In this document: one piece after another, positions 17,245 to 26,194 of the stretch | Layout of the letters: each line of letters opens with the position of its first letter | Position numbering within the stretch: the first letter of the stretch is position 1 | DNA from: Corynebacterium glyciniphilum AJ 3170 | Lineage (GTDB): Bacteria; Actinomycetota; Actinomycetes; Mycobacteriales; Mycobacteriaceae | Reading direction: 5' to 3' | Assembly: GCF_000626675.1 (NCBI RefSeq) | Contig: NZ_CP006842.1 | Location: 2,542,001-2,606,000 of the forward strand | Length of the DNA: 64,000 nt | Notes under the pieces: model-generated | The model's input: the letters and a program-made list of their open reading frames with translations, nothing else | What the model was told of the DNA's origin: nothing | Database searches by the model: none | Made by a program: the position numbers and the translations under genes

Positions 17245-17793
17245 CTAGTGGTTGGCGAAGACCCACACGTTGTAGTCGGGAGTGTCGATCACGGTGTAGC
17301 CCTGGGCCAGGTCAGCGGCGTAGCGCTCAAGGTCGAAGTACTGTGCCACGTCGTCTGGCACACCGATGAACATTCCGGTATCGCACACGATCCCATCGGC
17401 GTAATCGGTGAAGTTGGCGTACTCACCGGCAAAGAAGCCGAAGAACTCGTCACGGCCAGGAGCCTCGACAGGGGTGCTGATCCACTGGTCCTCGATCCAG
17501 GCGAGGTAGGCGCCACGCCACTGCGGAGTGATCGCCTCGATGACTTCTGCCCAGGCTGTTGCTGTCAGCGGGTCCATTTCCGGGCTACCGGGGATGGTGG
17601 GTATGTTCTCGTGGTCCATCACCCACAGTTCCTCGTGGTCGGTGGGGACACCGTGGATGTCCTGGGGCAGAACGTTGGCGGCGTCGATGGCGTCGTACCA
17701 GTGGCCGACAAGCTCACCGTCGTTGTAGCAGGAGAGGCAGCCGACCCAAGCGCGGGGCGTGATGGTGTCGGTAGCAGGGTTGAACGTCTTCAT
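17245..17793 (-). CDS. ardA: ArdA-family antirestriction protein, copy 1
   Basis: 182 residues, close to the usual ArdA length, and very acidic with hardly any lysine. N-terminal TPRAWVGCLSCYNDGELVGHWYDA matches the ArdA pattern of a small strand, YN-G and a W-D pair. It is followed by HEELWVMDHE, equivalent to the family's EEW...D-E motif. ArdA dimers mimic bent DNA and block type I restriction enzymes. The ATG is preceded by GGGAGG. A palindrome just upstream is conserved in both copies. The second copy (51972..52520) is about 85-90 percent identical by eye. ArdA would protect the incoming single-stranded element from host restriction. Confidence 0.85.
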   Translation of the reverse strand: MKTFNPATDTITPRAWVGCLSCYNDGELVGHWYDAIDAANVLPQDIHGVPTDHEELWVMDHENIPTIPGSPEMDPLTATAWAEVIEAITPQWRGAYLAWIEDQWISTPVEAPGRDEFFGFFAGEYANFTDYADGIVCDTGMFIGVPDDVAQYFDLERYAADLAQGYTVIDTPDYNVWVFANH

Positions 17794-17816
17794 GGGGTGG
17801 ACCTCCCGGGGTCACT

Positions 17817-17836
17817 AGACAATCATTCAATTGTCT
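17817..17836. promoter_or_regulatory. Conserved palindrome upstream of ardA copy 1
   Basis: AGACAAT, six bases, ATTGTCT: a perfect 7-bp inverted repeat flanked by CCCGGG on both sides, 24-43 bases upstream of the ArdA start. It is identical at 52544..52563. Likely an operator or promoter element. Confidence 0.6.
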
Positions 17837-18079
17837 TCCCGGGATCGGCACCGACGATCCTTGATGAAAGGGGGCGGGGAAACAGTGTGCTCTTTGAAGG
17901 ACAGGTGGTAGGACGCACACACCGCGATAGCCGAGGGGATGCCCCGGACAGCCGATGGTGATGACCGTTCAGTCTGCGAAGCGCCAGCAGGTTACAGCCA
18001 GACCGTACCCTGCTAACAGCAACTGCATCCCCGTTACCTTGATGGTGTCCCCCGTAAGCTCGGGGGCAGGTCACTGGCC

Positions 18080-19700
18080 TTGGTATGGCTGATTCGCCCT
18101 GTTGTTCTACACAATGATCCGGGGGGTGTTGCCGCCGAGGTACCAGGACGCACGCTGACGGCTAATAGGGACGCGGCTCACCGGCTTTCGGGTGCGGTGA
18201 AGTCTCTTCGTAACGTGGGTGCCCGCACCGAGTGTCCGACCACCACCAGTGATCTTCCACCACAACCACATACCAACCTCCCCCGAGGAGGGGATGACCA
18301 TGGAAGACACCACCATCTACGGCGTCTACCTCGGACTCGACGTCGGCAAAACCGCCCACCACGGCTGCGCCCTGACCAGCAGCGGCACCAAGATCTACGA
18401 CAAAGCTCTACCCCAGGACGAAACCAGCCTGCGCACCGTCTTCGACGAGCTCACTGCCCATGGCAGTGTGCTGTTGATCGTGGACCAGCCCAATACCATC
18501 GGTGCCCTGCCGATCGCCGTAGCGAGGGCCTGCGACTGCGCGGTTGCCTACCTGCCCGGCCTGGCGATGCGTAAGGCAGCTGATCTGTACCCCGGACAAG
18601 CCAAGACCGATCCGCGGGATGCGTTCATCATCGCTTGCCACCGCCCGTACGATGCCGCATACCCTGCGTGCGGTGGACCGCAATGCTGAGGTATTTTCCG
18701 CGCTGAAGATGCTGTCCGGACTCGATGACGACATCGCCCGGGACGCCACCCGCACGATCAACCGGCTGCGCAGCATCCTGGTGCAGATCTACCCGTCGTT
18801 GGAGCGGGTCTTCGCCGGTGAGATCATCCAGCGAACATTCGTCCTGGACCTGCTGATCCACTACGCCGGGCCCACGAAACTGAAGAAAATGGGCAGGAAG
18901 CGGGTGCTAACCTGGGCCCGAAACCACGCCAAGAAAGACCCCGAGGCCCTGGTCGACGCCATCTTCCAAGCCCTGAACGCCCAGACCGTCACCGTGCCCG
19001 GCACCGCCGCAGCAGAAGTGGCGATCGAAGATGCTGGCGACCAACATCAAGGCGCTGAAAACCCAGCGTGACAGCATCGCCGGGCAGCTCGAGGAGATGC
19101 TTGATGACTTCCCTCTTTCCTGGAGCCAGTTGCAGTCTTGATGTCGATGCCCTGGGTCGGCATCAAGACCGCCGCCAACATCCTGCTGTCTGTCGGCGAC
19201 TGTTCCGACTTCCCCGATGCCGCCCACCTGGACCCCTCAGCCGGCATCGCCCCGGTGACCAGACGGTCCGGCACATCAATCCGTGGGGAGTTTTCCGCCC
19301 GATCCGGCAACAAACGGTTGAAGAATGCCCTGTTCAGATCCGCCTGGATCGCATCGAACTGCCACGACGCTTCCCGGTCGTACTACGCCAAGAAACGGGC
19401 CGAGGGTAAGCGTCACAACGCGGCCGTGATGTGTCTGGCCCGCCGGCGGTGCAACGTCATCTTCGCGATGCTCACCCGCGGGGAGTTCTTCCGGGAGTTG
19501 CCACCACGGGCCACCGCGGAGGCCACTGCAGCCTAGATCGCTGAACTGAGCCCCTGCTGTCCGTCCCACAGGCGTCGCAGGCCCGGAAGCAACCGGGCCC
19601 AACACCTACGCCACCATGTTCGAAATCAAGCTACAGCTGGTGATCACGAAGGACCGAAGAGCCTACGGTCCAGGGGTTGACAAAGTACATAGGGACACCC
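18080..19700. mobile_element. Degenerate IS110-family element
   Basis: Recombinase remnant with non-coding DNA on both sides. The 5' side (about 18100-18290) could hold a bridge-RNA-like region. The 3' side has a hairpin (CCGGAAGCAACCGG) and a TTGACAAAGTACATAGGGACACC end typical of actinobacterial IS110 elements. Boundaries are approximate. It is inserted just beyond the homology with module copy 2. Confidence 0.6.
18294..19536 (+). pseudogene. IS110-family recombinase, multiply frameshifted
   Basis: N-terminal DEDD domain starts YLGLDVGKTAHHGCAL (first Asp) with LPGLAMRKAADLYPGQAKTDPRDA. The C-terminal transposase_20 domain reads SMPWVGIKTAANILLSVGD, LDPSAGIAPVTRRSG and KNALFRSAW, including the catalytic serine region. 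At least three frame changes (about 18650, 19030 and 19115) split it into separate ORFs, so no full enzyme can be made. Confidence 0.85.
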
Positions 19701-19738
19701 CCCTCAGCGCGTGTTCACAACCTCACGGGAAACTACAT

Positions 19739-20605
19739 CTAGAGACTGTCGATCAGTTCGCTGCAGCGGGGAAATACCGTCTCGTTGTCCCAGCGTGCCC
19801 ACGCCGGGGCTCCCGAAATGCCGAAGCTGCGTTTGAGCCACCGGTCGGCACCGTCATAGCGAGGGTTGAAAGGTGTCCGACCATGAGCGGCACAGTGGTT
19901 GTCGACCACGACGACGTCGCCGGGGGTGAGTTCGATGTCCTCGGATACCGACTCAAGCGCTGTGATGAGGTTTTCAGCTGCCCGCTGAGCGTCGTCGTCG
20001 ATGCCCTTCGTGGTGTGGGAGTTGAATCGCAGGTACCACCGATCGGCGGTGCGTCGCAGTACCTGGTGCGGATGGGTGTTTCTTGCAACCCCGTCGCCGC
20101 GGGTGAAGGAACTCGGAAACCCGCTAATGAACTTCGGTTGCTGCAGGATCTCCAGGTCCTCTGGGGTGAGCAGGTCGACAGCGTGGGATGCTTCGGCGAC
20201 ACGGGTCCGTGCCTGACGGTCGTGGTCGACCCGCAGTCCAATCAGGATGAGGTAGTCGGGGCGAAACGGGTGGTGGACGTTCTCGGTGTGAAACTCGAAC
20301 TTCACCGAGCCCGTGTTCTCAGCACGAGATTCCTCGCCCTGCACCGGTCGTATGTTGTGGAAAAGACGACCGTCTTGTTCATCGGCGTACCCGCAGGGCT
20401 GACCGAGGGCAGAAACGATGGTTTCCAAGGTCTGATCGGTTACCGGGGTCTCCGGAAAATCCTGTGGTCCGGTGGGAGTCGCTGGCAGCTCGTCGTCGAT
20501 TGGTGCTCCCGTGAGGAAGGTGAAGGCTGGGCCGTGCCCAGCTTCCCGGCGGGCTCGGAAATCCGAGACTGTCTTGAACAACGTGTCGGTCTGTGTGGTG
20601 GTCAT
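19739..20605 (-). CDS. Fe(II)/2-oxoglutarate oxygenase, clavaminate synthase-like (TauD/TfdA superfamily)
   Basis: 288 residues. The iron ligands are visible as HTE (His106-x-Glu108), the variant typical of clavaminate synthase, asparagine and arginine beta-hydroxylases, with the distal histidine near residue 241 in AHGRTPF. A 2-oxoglutarate-binding arginine follows in the DRWLKRSF segment (about 255-259). The N-terminus is shorter than in AsnO-type enzymes by perhaps 40 residues but retains the G-P-x-D-x-x-L-P-x-TP entry motif. Probable role: hydroxylation of an amino acid or other small substrate. The neighbour on the same strand is a TauE/SafE permease, suggesting a small transport-plus-oxidation unit. 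Substrate unknown. Confidence 0.75.
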   Translation of the reverse strand: MTTTQTDTLFKTVSDFRARREAGHGPAFTFLTGAPIDDELPATPTGPQDFPETPVTDQTLETIVSALGQPCGYADEQDGRLFHNIRPVQGEESRAENTGSVKFEFHTENVHHPFRPDYLILIGLRVDHDRQARTRVAEASHAVDLLTPEDLEILQQPKFISGFPSSFTRGDGVARNTHPHQVLRRTADRWYLRFNSHTTKGIDDDAQRAAENLITALESVSEDIELTPGDVVVVDNHCAAHGRTPFNPRYDGADRWLKRSFGISGAPAWARWDNETVFPRCSELIDSL

Positions 20606-20770
20606 GCTGTGTCCTTACCTGTGGTGTGGGGTGGGGTCTTCGCAGAGCATGATTGACAGATCAGGCGGTGGAAATCTGTCTGAAATGATGCTGCACCAGC
20701 AGGCTAACGTAGTAGGCGCTACAGCGACACCGTTAGAATTCGTTGTAAGCAGAAGTTCACTAAGTGTTGA

Positions 20771-21553
20771 TCATCCGCCGGTGCCGAGGAACTGGTCGTA
20801 GGCCAGCTTCGCCGACATCGCCACGACCACCACGAGAATGACGATGCGCACGAACCCGGAACCCCGACCGATCACCATGCGTGCACCGATCTGCGCGCCT
20901 ATGACGTTGGTGACGGCCAACCCCAGGCCCAACAGCCACAACACTTCACCCTGTATCGCGAAGGTGACGAGAGCGCCGAGATTGGTGAAAACGTTGATCA
21001 CCTTTGCCCAGGCGGCACTGGTGATGAAGTCGCCACCCAGAAGGCCGGTGAAGCTCAGGATGAGGAACAGCCCCGTGCCAGGACCGAAGGTCCCGTCGTA
21101 GACACTGATCGCGGCAACGAGGGCGATCAGGCCCAGTAGCGTTCTCGAGCTGGCACGGTTCGTCGCTGATGATGCTCCCCCCTGACCGAAGGAAGGGCGG
21201 AATAGGATAATCAGGCCGACAGCAATCAGAAGCACGATGATGACCGGACGCATGATCTGCTTGTCGACAGACGAGGCGATCAGAGCACCGACAGCAGAAC
21301 CCACGAGCGCCAGAGGCGCATAACGCAGCGCCCTGGTTGCAGACGGCACTTTCCTGACCAGGATCGCAGCGGAGCTTGCTGTGCCGAAGATTGCTGCGAC
21401 CTTGTTGATCCCGAGAGCCTGCGCATTGGACATACCCGGATTGAGGATCATTACCAGGGGGATCAGAATCAATCCGCCGCCGCCGACGACTGCGTCGACC
21501 CAGCCAGCAGCGAGGGACCCAATGAGCAGGATAGAGATGACTGTGGCAGACAA
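20771..21553 (-). CDS. TauE/SafE (TSUP) family permease
   Basis: 260 residues with about eight hydrophobic segments, the usual size. The N-terminal motif GWVDAVVGGGGLILIP and a mid-protein YDGTFGPGTGLFLIL repeat are the two pseudo-symmetric signatures of the family. TSUP proteins export sulfite, sulfoacetate or related organosulfur anions. It lies upstream of and co-directional with the 2-oxoglutarate oxygenase, 165 bases away, so a common sulfonate-related role is possible but unproven. Confidence 0.85.
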   Translation of the reverse strand: MSATVISILLIGSLAAGWVDAVVGGGGLILIPLVMILNPGMSNAQALGINKVAAIFGTASSAAILVRKVPSATRALRYAPLALVGSAVGALIASSVDKQIMRPVIIVLLIAVGLIILFRPSFGQGGASSATNRASSRTLLGLIALVAAISVYDGTFGPGTGLFLILSFTGLLGGDFITSAAWAKVINVFTNLGALVTFAIQGEVLWLLGLGLAVTNVIGAQIGARMVIGRGSGFVRIVILVVVVAMSAKLAYDQFLGTGG

Positions 21554-21758
21554 TACGCAAGATTCCTGACTGTGAGAAGGATTGACCAGCGAGTACAGAA
21601 CCTGAACCGCTTCCGTAGGTAAGGGTAGAGGGGAACCGGTGGATCTGCTCAGCGAATCGGGTCACTACGAAACCAAATCTTGCCTAGCCCACTCTCATCA
21701 CGCCGCTCGACACCAGTTGGCCGATCCGCGGCGGCGAGGCTGTCAACAGGGCCGCGAC

Positions 21759-22586
21759 GGTGCTGTTGCAAAGTGGGGCGCGCGGTGCCCGGAAGCTAAT
21801 CGATGCTGGGAGTCCCAACCCCGTTGCCAGCCCATCGCAGGCGCCGGCGAAGGCCTTGGCCACGCTCACCGCATCCGCGTTCAGGCACCCGACGGCGAAC
21901 ACCCTGCCCTGACCTTTGCGCAGCGCGTGCATCGCCTCCATGCCCCGTAGCGTCCGGTAGGCCGACACCTTCTTCTTAAACCCTCCGCCCTTCGGCCCCA
22001 GGATCCGCTTGAGTCGGCCGTGATCTCCCTCAATCACAGTCGGCCGTGATCTCCCTCAATCACATTGTCAAGGTACTTCACCTACCAGTGTTCCACTGTC
22101 TCCGACAGTTTCTTCTTGTCGATCAACTCTGTGATCGCCGCCGTGTAGGTGGGTGCCTTGTCGGTGCAGATCACCCGGGGACCACTACCAGGGCCGCGGT
22201 GACTAGCACTGCGCAGTGCTTTACGCCGGAACCGCGTTGCTGCTGCCGTGTTACGGCGGGTGAACATGTGAAAGTCCATAGTCCGACCATCCTTGGCCAC
22301 GACCCGGTAGAGATAGCACCACCTGCCACCGACCCTGATCTAGGTTTCATCCACCCGCCAGGAGTCGGCGAAGACGGGCGAGGTTTGGCGGTACCACCGG
22401 ATCCGTTTGTCCAGCTCGGGACCGTACTTCTGAACCGACCGGTAGATGGTGGTGTGATCCGCCAGAACACCACGCTCACTCAGCATCTTTTCCAGGTCAC
22501 GGTAGGACGCTCCGTCGCGGCTTCTACCATCGCACAGCCCACAGGATCACGTCTTTCGGGTAGTGGCGACCGGAGAAGATGCCCAT
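21759..22586 (-). pseudogene. IS6-family transposase, inactivated
   Basis: Recognisable parts in order are an N-terminal start with FSGRHYPKDVILW, a DDE region with PRVICTDKAPTYTAAI, and a C-terminal MIEGDHGRLKRILGPKGG plus AYRTLRGMEAMHALRKGQG. A 26-bp tandem duplication at 22013-22064 and further frame changes split the gene. Confidence 0.85.
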
Positions 22587-22631
22587 GAGCACTGATCCTC
22601 ACGTGCGATCTCCCAGCTTTGCAATAGCACC
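21759..22631. mobile_element. Degenerate IS6-family element
   Basis: 873 bp, bounded by inverted repeats GGTGCTGTTGCAAAGTGGG (left) and, inverted, GGTGCTATTGCAAAGCTGGG (right). Both match the general IS6 end. The transposase inside is broken. Confidence 0.85.
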
Positions 22632-22764
22632 ATCCTAGGTAGTACCGCCTCTGCTCTGCCTTGGGTAACAGATTGATAACAATCATCCAGCCTCACGGCA
22701 TCGGACGTTCCCGCTCCATATACTCAGTGAGGTATCCATGCTTCCAACATGAAAGGTCAACACC

Positions 22765-22962
22765 ATGGGTCTCGATGACAAGATTAAGAACGCTGCCGAA
22801 GATGCCACCGGAAAGGCCAAGGAGGCCGCCGGCGATGTGACCGACAACGACAAGCTCAAGGGTGAAGGCAAGGTCGACCAGGCCAAGTCCAGCGTCAAGG
22901 ACGCCGCCGAGAACGCCAAGGACAAGATTTCCGAGGGCATCAACAAGATCACCGGAAACTAA
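22765..22962 (+). CDS. CsbD-family general stress protein
   Basis: 65 residues, highly charged, Ala/Lys/Asp-rich, with the CsbD pattern DKIKNAAEDATGKAKEAAGDVT repeated as KGEGKVDQAKSSVKDAAENAKDKI. Preceded by GAAAGGT. Small hydrophilic CsbD proteins are induced by general stress in many bacteria; their biochemical role is unknown. First gene of an eight-gene stress cluster on the plus strand. Confidence 0.88.
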   Translation: MGLDDKIKNAAEDATGKAKEAAGDVTDNDKLKGEGKVDQAKSSVKDAAENAKDKISEGINKITGN

Positions 22963-22980
22963 CCAACACGGAGGGCTTCG

Positions 22981-23244
22981 ATGTCGAAGACTAGTAGCGC
23001 CACCCAGGCCACGACACGGCAACGCTCGTCTGTCGGACTTGTAGTCACTACAGTAATCGTCGTCATCGTGTCCATCGCCCTGATCATCCTCATCGGGCAA
23101 AACACCGATCAGGTCGACATCGGCTTCCTCGGCTGGGAGTTCGCCTTTCCCTTGTCCGTAGGACTCGTCGTAGCCACGATCGGTGGAGCTATCTTCGCTT
23201 TCGCACTATCCGGTCTCATCGCCATCCGGCGCAAGAAGCACTAG
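22981..23244 (+). CDS. LapA-domain (DUF1049) membrane protein
   Basis: 87 residues with two transmembrane segments (VGLVVTTVIVVIVSIALIILIG and SVGLVVATIGGAIFAFALSGL) separated by the family motif QNTDQVDIGFLGWEF, and a basic C-terminus. It lies 18 bases after the CsbD gene with GGAGG upstream. Envelope-associated; function poorly known. Confidence 0.85.
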   Translation: MSKTSSATQATTRQRSSVGLVVTTVIVVIVSIALIILIGQNTDQVDIGFLGWEFAFPLSVGLVVATIGGAIFAFALSGLIAIRRKKH

Positions 23245-23280
23245 CACGGCAAAATAGACATCACGAAGAAAGGGTGTCAC

Positions 23281-23580
23281 GTGGATTCGAACACTGTAAT
23301 CCTCGCTGCCGAGTCCGCCCCACCACTGGGGTTCATCGGCTGGATCATCGTCGGCGGCCTCGCCGGCTGGATCGGTTCAAAGATCATGAAGACCGATGCC
23401 TCGATGGGCATCATCCTCAACATCGTCGTTGGCGTGATCGGCGGCTTCCTTGGAGGCTGGCTGCTCACGCTGTTCGGCGTGGATGTTGCCGGTGGCGGCA
23501 TCATCTTCAGCTTCATCACCTGCCTCATCGGCGCGGTAATCCTACTGTGGATCGTCGGGCTCGTAACCCGACGGAAATAG
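23281..23580 (+). CDS. GlsB/YeaQ/YmgE-family stress membrane protein
   Basis: 99 residues from a GTG start with AAAGGGTGTC upstream. Three hydrophobic segments with glycine patterns GGLAGWIGSKIMK and GVIGGFLGGWLL typical of transglycosylase-associated GlsB proteins. Part of the stress cluster, followed by a hairpin. Confidence 0.88.
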   Translation: MDSNTVILAAESAPPLGFIGWIIVGGLAGWIGSKIMKTDASMGIILNIVVGVIGGFLGGWLLTLFGVDVAGGGIIFSFITCLIGAVILLWIVGLVTRRK

Positions 23581-23590
23581 TAGCGTTGCC

Positions 23591-23610
23591 AGGAGAAGGA
23601 CTCTTCTCCT
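23591..23610 (+). terminator. Perfect hairpin between GlsB and Asp23 genes
   Basis: AGGAGAAG pairs with CTTCTCCT around loop GACT. It lacks a T run, so it may be an attenuator or mRNA processing site within the cluster. Confidence 0.5.
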
Positions 23611-23658
23611 AGCCATCGCAAGGACGTTGTCAACAACCAGATAAGTGAGGGAAACGCT

Positions 23659-24150
23659 ATGTCAAACAACGACTCCACATCCAACGCCAATGCCGCGAAC
23701 ACTCCGGCTGTCCGGGACGACAATGCTGCCGACTCTGAGCTGTTCACCGACCAGGGGCGGACATCGGTGGCTGACGTTGTTGTGTCGAAGATCGCTGGCA
23801 TGGCCGCCCGCGAGGTCTCCGGTGTCCATGACCTTGGTGGCGGTGCTTCCCGGGCCATCGGCGCTCTGCGCGAGCGCATTCCCGGCGGCCGGGTGAACGT
23901 TCAGCAGGGCATCTCGGTAGAGGTCGGTGAGCGTCAGGCTGCTGTCGATATTTCCATCGTCGCCGAGTACGGCGTGGCGATCCACGAGCTGGCCGAGGCC
24001 ATCCGCCGCAATATCATCCTATCCGTCGAGGAGATGACCGGCCTAGAGGTCACAGAGGTCAACGTCGTTGTGCACGACGTCCATCTTCCCGAGGACGACG
24101 ATGACGACGATGATAACGATGAACCCCAGCAGTCTGCCCGCGTCCAGTAG
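23659..24150 (+). CDS. Asp23/Gls24-family envelope stress protein
   Basis: 163 residues from ATG 23659. After a polar N-terminus, the core domain has VADVVVSKIAGMAAREVSGVHDLGG, then VEVGERQAAVDISIVAEYGVAIHELAEAIR and EEMTGLEVTEVNVVVHDVHLPED, the classic Asp23 motifs. It ends in a run of Asp residues. Asp23 proteins are anchored to the membrane by AmaP; both partners are encoded here. Confidence 0.93.
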   Translation: MSNNDSTSNANAANTPAVRDDNAADSELFTDQGRTSVADVVVSKIAGMAAREVSGVHDLGGGASRAIGALRERIPGGRVNVQQGISVEVGERQAAVDISIVAEYGVAIHELAEAIRRNIILSVEEMTGLEVTEVNVVVHDVHLPEDDDDDDDNDEPQQSARVQ

Positions 24151-24239
24151 CTCTCCTGCCAGGTCTTCCCTAATACCCCCGCAGCGTGCGGACAACGGTA
24201 CAGACGACGAGCCCGACCGATAGTTTTGATAGTGAGGTC

Positions 24240-24431
24240 ATGATGAAGTACGCGACAATCATTGGCGTGCTGCTGGGATTCCTCCTGGCAGTCGGTGCCC
24301 TCTGGGGTGGTGTGGTCGGTTTCCTCGTTGTGCTGGTGCTCTGCGGGGTCGGCGGCGCCGTCGGCGCCCACATCGAGGGGGTCATCGACCTCCGTCGTGC
24401 GTTCAACAGCAGCGGTCGGGGACGGGGCTGA
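24240..24431 (+). CDS. DUF2273-like small membrane protein
   Basis: 63 residues from ATG 24240 after GTGAGG. One long hydrophobic hairpin (YATIIGVLLGFLLAVGALWGGVVGFLVVLVLCGVGGAVGAHIEG), matching the small protein usually found in Asp23 operons. It probably sits in the membrane with Asp23/AmaP. Confidence 0.75.
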   Translation: MMKYATIIGVLLGFLLAVGALWGGVVGFLVVLVLCGVGGAVGAHIEGVIDLRRAFNSSGRGRG

Positions 24432-24437
24432 TTCCCC

Positions 24438-25550
24438 GTGTCCCCGTCCCCGTCCGACACCACCGCGGCCGCTGAAAGTACCGCACTCCTCGCCGGCAGC
24501 GGCACTGCCGAAGATCTTCCCCGCAGCGAGTCCTACCGACTGCAGCGGGAACACACCTCCATTGACCTGAAGGTCCTGGAGAAAATCGCCACCCGGGCCG
24601 CGCTCTCCGTGCCCGGTGTCATTCGCCATTCCTCCGGTATCGGCCAGTTCACTGGCCGTCGGTTGCCCCGGGTGACCGTACAGGTGGACCCCGGCGGTAG
24701 TGCAGCTGTAGCAGACGTCCAGATCGCCACGTCGTGGCCAGCCCCCACCGTTGCCGTCGCCCAGGTCACCAGGGAAGCCGTCGGAGAGTGGATCGAGCAC
24801 TCGACCGGCGTACCGGTACTGGCAGTCAACGTCGATGTCGCAGCCGTCGTCCCGGGGTCCGACGAGACAGTCACCGTCACCGATCTGGCTGCAGCCCCCC
24901 GGACGCCGGAGTACACACGCGTCTCTGCGGCACCCCTGCAGACGTCCTCCCCGACCGTTAGCCGTCAGATCTCCGAGGTCTCCGTACCTGCTGCCCCCGA
25001 ACCGCATACGCCGATCCGCCCCCAGGCCGCGACGTCGGTCCAGCTCGCGCCGATCACCGCAGGTCGGCCGGTACCCGCACGGCACGTCTCTGCTCCCATA
25101 CCCCGGCCGGTGCAGCATCCGGCGATGCCGGTAGCAATCCGTGCAACGACGGTCCGGCTCCTGCCACCGCCCGAGGTGAAGCACCCGGAGACTCCGCCGG
25201 CCACACCGGTCATGCACCCGCGTCCACCACACACCGCGGATCAGCCGCGCCTTCTGGAGCCGGTTATCGCCGATCACGTGACGGTCACAGTTCCACCCCT
25301 ACCGCGGGGGCTCCGTATCCTCTACGACGTGCCTACGCCCCGCGGTCCGCTACTACGCGACATCCCGACCCCGCGCGGACTGCCGACCCGGACCGTCCCC
25401 ACCCCCCAGGGAGTCGGTGTGACTATTTTCCCGACCGTCCGGCGCCATCGCCGGATTCCGGTAACCGTCGACACCTCCCGTCGCTGGCGTTCCACCGACA
25501 CCGGCGATGACAGGAAGCACAGCGGCGATCATGACAGGAGTCCGCGATGA
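24438..25550 (+). CDS. Asp23/Gls24-family protein with long Pro-rich tail
   Basis: 370 residues from a GTG seven bases after the previous stop. Residues 45-155 form an Asp23 domain (EKIATRAALSVPGVIRHSSG, DVQIATSWPAPTVAVAQVTREAVGEWIEHSTG). The remaining 200 residues are Pro/Thr/Arg-rich and probably disordered, with repeats such as PTPRGP and IPTPRGL. The tail may span or contact the cell wall. The stop overlaps the next start in an ATGA. Confidence 0.8.
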   Translation: MSPSPSDTTAAAESTALLAGSGTAEDLPRSESYRLQREHTSIDLKVLEKIATRAALSVPGVIRHSSGIGQFTGRRLPRVTVQVDPGGSAAVADVQIATSWPAPTVAVAQVTREAVGEWIEHSTGVPVLAVNVDVAAVVPGSDETVTVTDLAAAPRTPEYTRVSAAPLQTSSPTVSRQISEVSVPAAPEPHTPIRPQAATSVQLAPITAGRPVPARHVSAPIPRPVQHPAMPVAIRATTVRLLPPPEVKHPETPPATPVMHPRPPHTADQPRLLEPVIADHVTVTVPPLPRGLRILYDVPTPRGPLLRDIPTPRGLPTRTVPTPQGVGVTIFPTVRRHRRIPVTVDTSRRWRSTDTGDDRKHSGDHDRSPR

Positions 25551-26194
25551 CAACAGCACAGCATCCGGAGCGTTACCGCCCCGAACCGTCAGGCAGGTTC
25601 GCCGCCGATCTGAGTCTGTCCGACAACACGACGTCCGTGGATCCCGGAGACGAGCCACGGGCTCCTCAGCCGAAAGCCTCTCCCCTGGCACGCGGGTGGA
25701 CGATTGTCCTGGGCCTGGTACTGCTCGGCGTCACGGCGGTCATCATTCGAGACGTACTCATCCTCAACGACTCCGTGTCGGGGCGCCAGCTGCTCCCACC
25801 GGTATTCGCCTGGTTCGCCACGGTCCAGAATGAATCCTGGATGCTGTGGGCCGGTATCGGATGTGCCCTTGTCGCCGCGTTCTTCCTCCTTGTGTCTGTG
25901 CGGCCTCGCCGGCGCACCCACATGGCTTTCGGCGACGGATCAGAACTCTATGCACGCCCGGTCGATGTTGCACGTCTCTCGACGGCCACCGCCCGGCGTG
26001 TCCCCGGCGTGCTCTCAGCCCACACCGTGGCGACACGGAAGAAGATCTCGGTCAAGGTCGTCACGGCGGTCACGCCGGAATCCACCGAGACGATACGTGC
26101 ACGCGTGTCCACCCACGTCTCAGAACTCTCCGCACTCCTTGACCCCGCCCCGAATGTCCAGGTGACGGTTACCCCGGGAGGTGAAGGACGATGA
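25547..26194 (+). CDS. DUF6286-like membrane protein of the Asp23 operon
   Basis: 215 residues. Polar N-terminus, one transmembrane segment near residues 46-65 (WTIVLGLVLLGVTAVIIRDVLIL), a second near 100-120, then a soluble Asp23-like or AmaP-like domain (TATARRVPGVLSAHTVATRKKISVKVVTAV) at the C-terminus. Overlaps both neighbours by four bases (ATGA), showing tight coupling. Confidence 0.75.
   Translation: MTTAQHPERYRPEPSGRFAADLSLSDNTTSVDPGDEPRAPQPKASPLARGWTIVLGLVLLGVTAVIIRDVLILNDSVSGRQLLPPVFAWFATVQNESWMLWAGIGCALVAAFFLLVSVRPRRRTHMAFGDGSELYARPVDVARLSTATARRVPGVLSAHTVATRKKISVKVVTAVTPESTETIRARVSTHVSELSALLDPAPNVQVTVTPGGEGR

Larger units (their letters stand above)
14381..18070. repeat. Duplicated lipoprotein/ArdA module, copy 1
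   Basis: From the relaxase terminator to beyond the ArdA promoter this region matches 49190..52810 in gene order and, patchily, in sequence. Matching parts are the terminator, lipoprotein A, lipoprotein B (with a 746-bp block seemingly identical), ArdA, the palindrome upstream of ardA, and about 200 bases of upstream non-coding DNA. The small membrane protein and the 69-residue ORF are unique to this copy. Confidence 0.8.
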
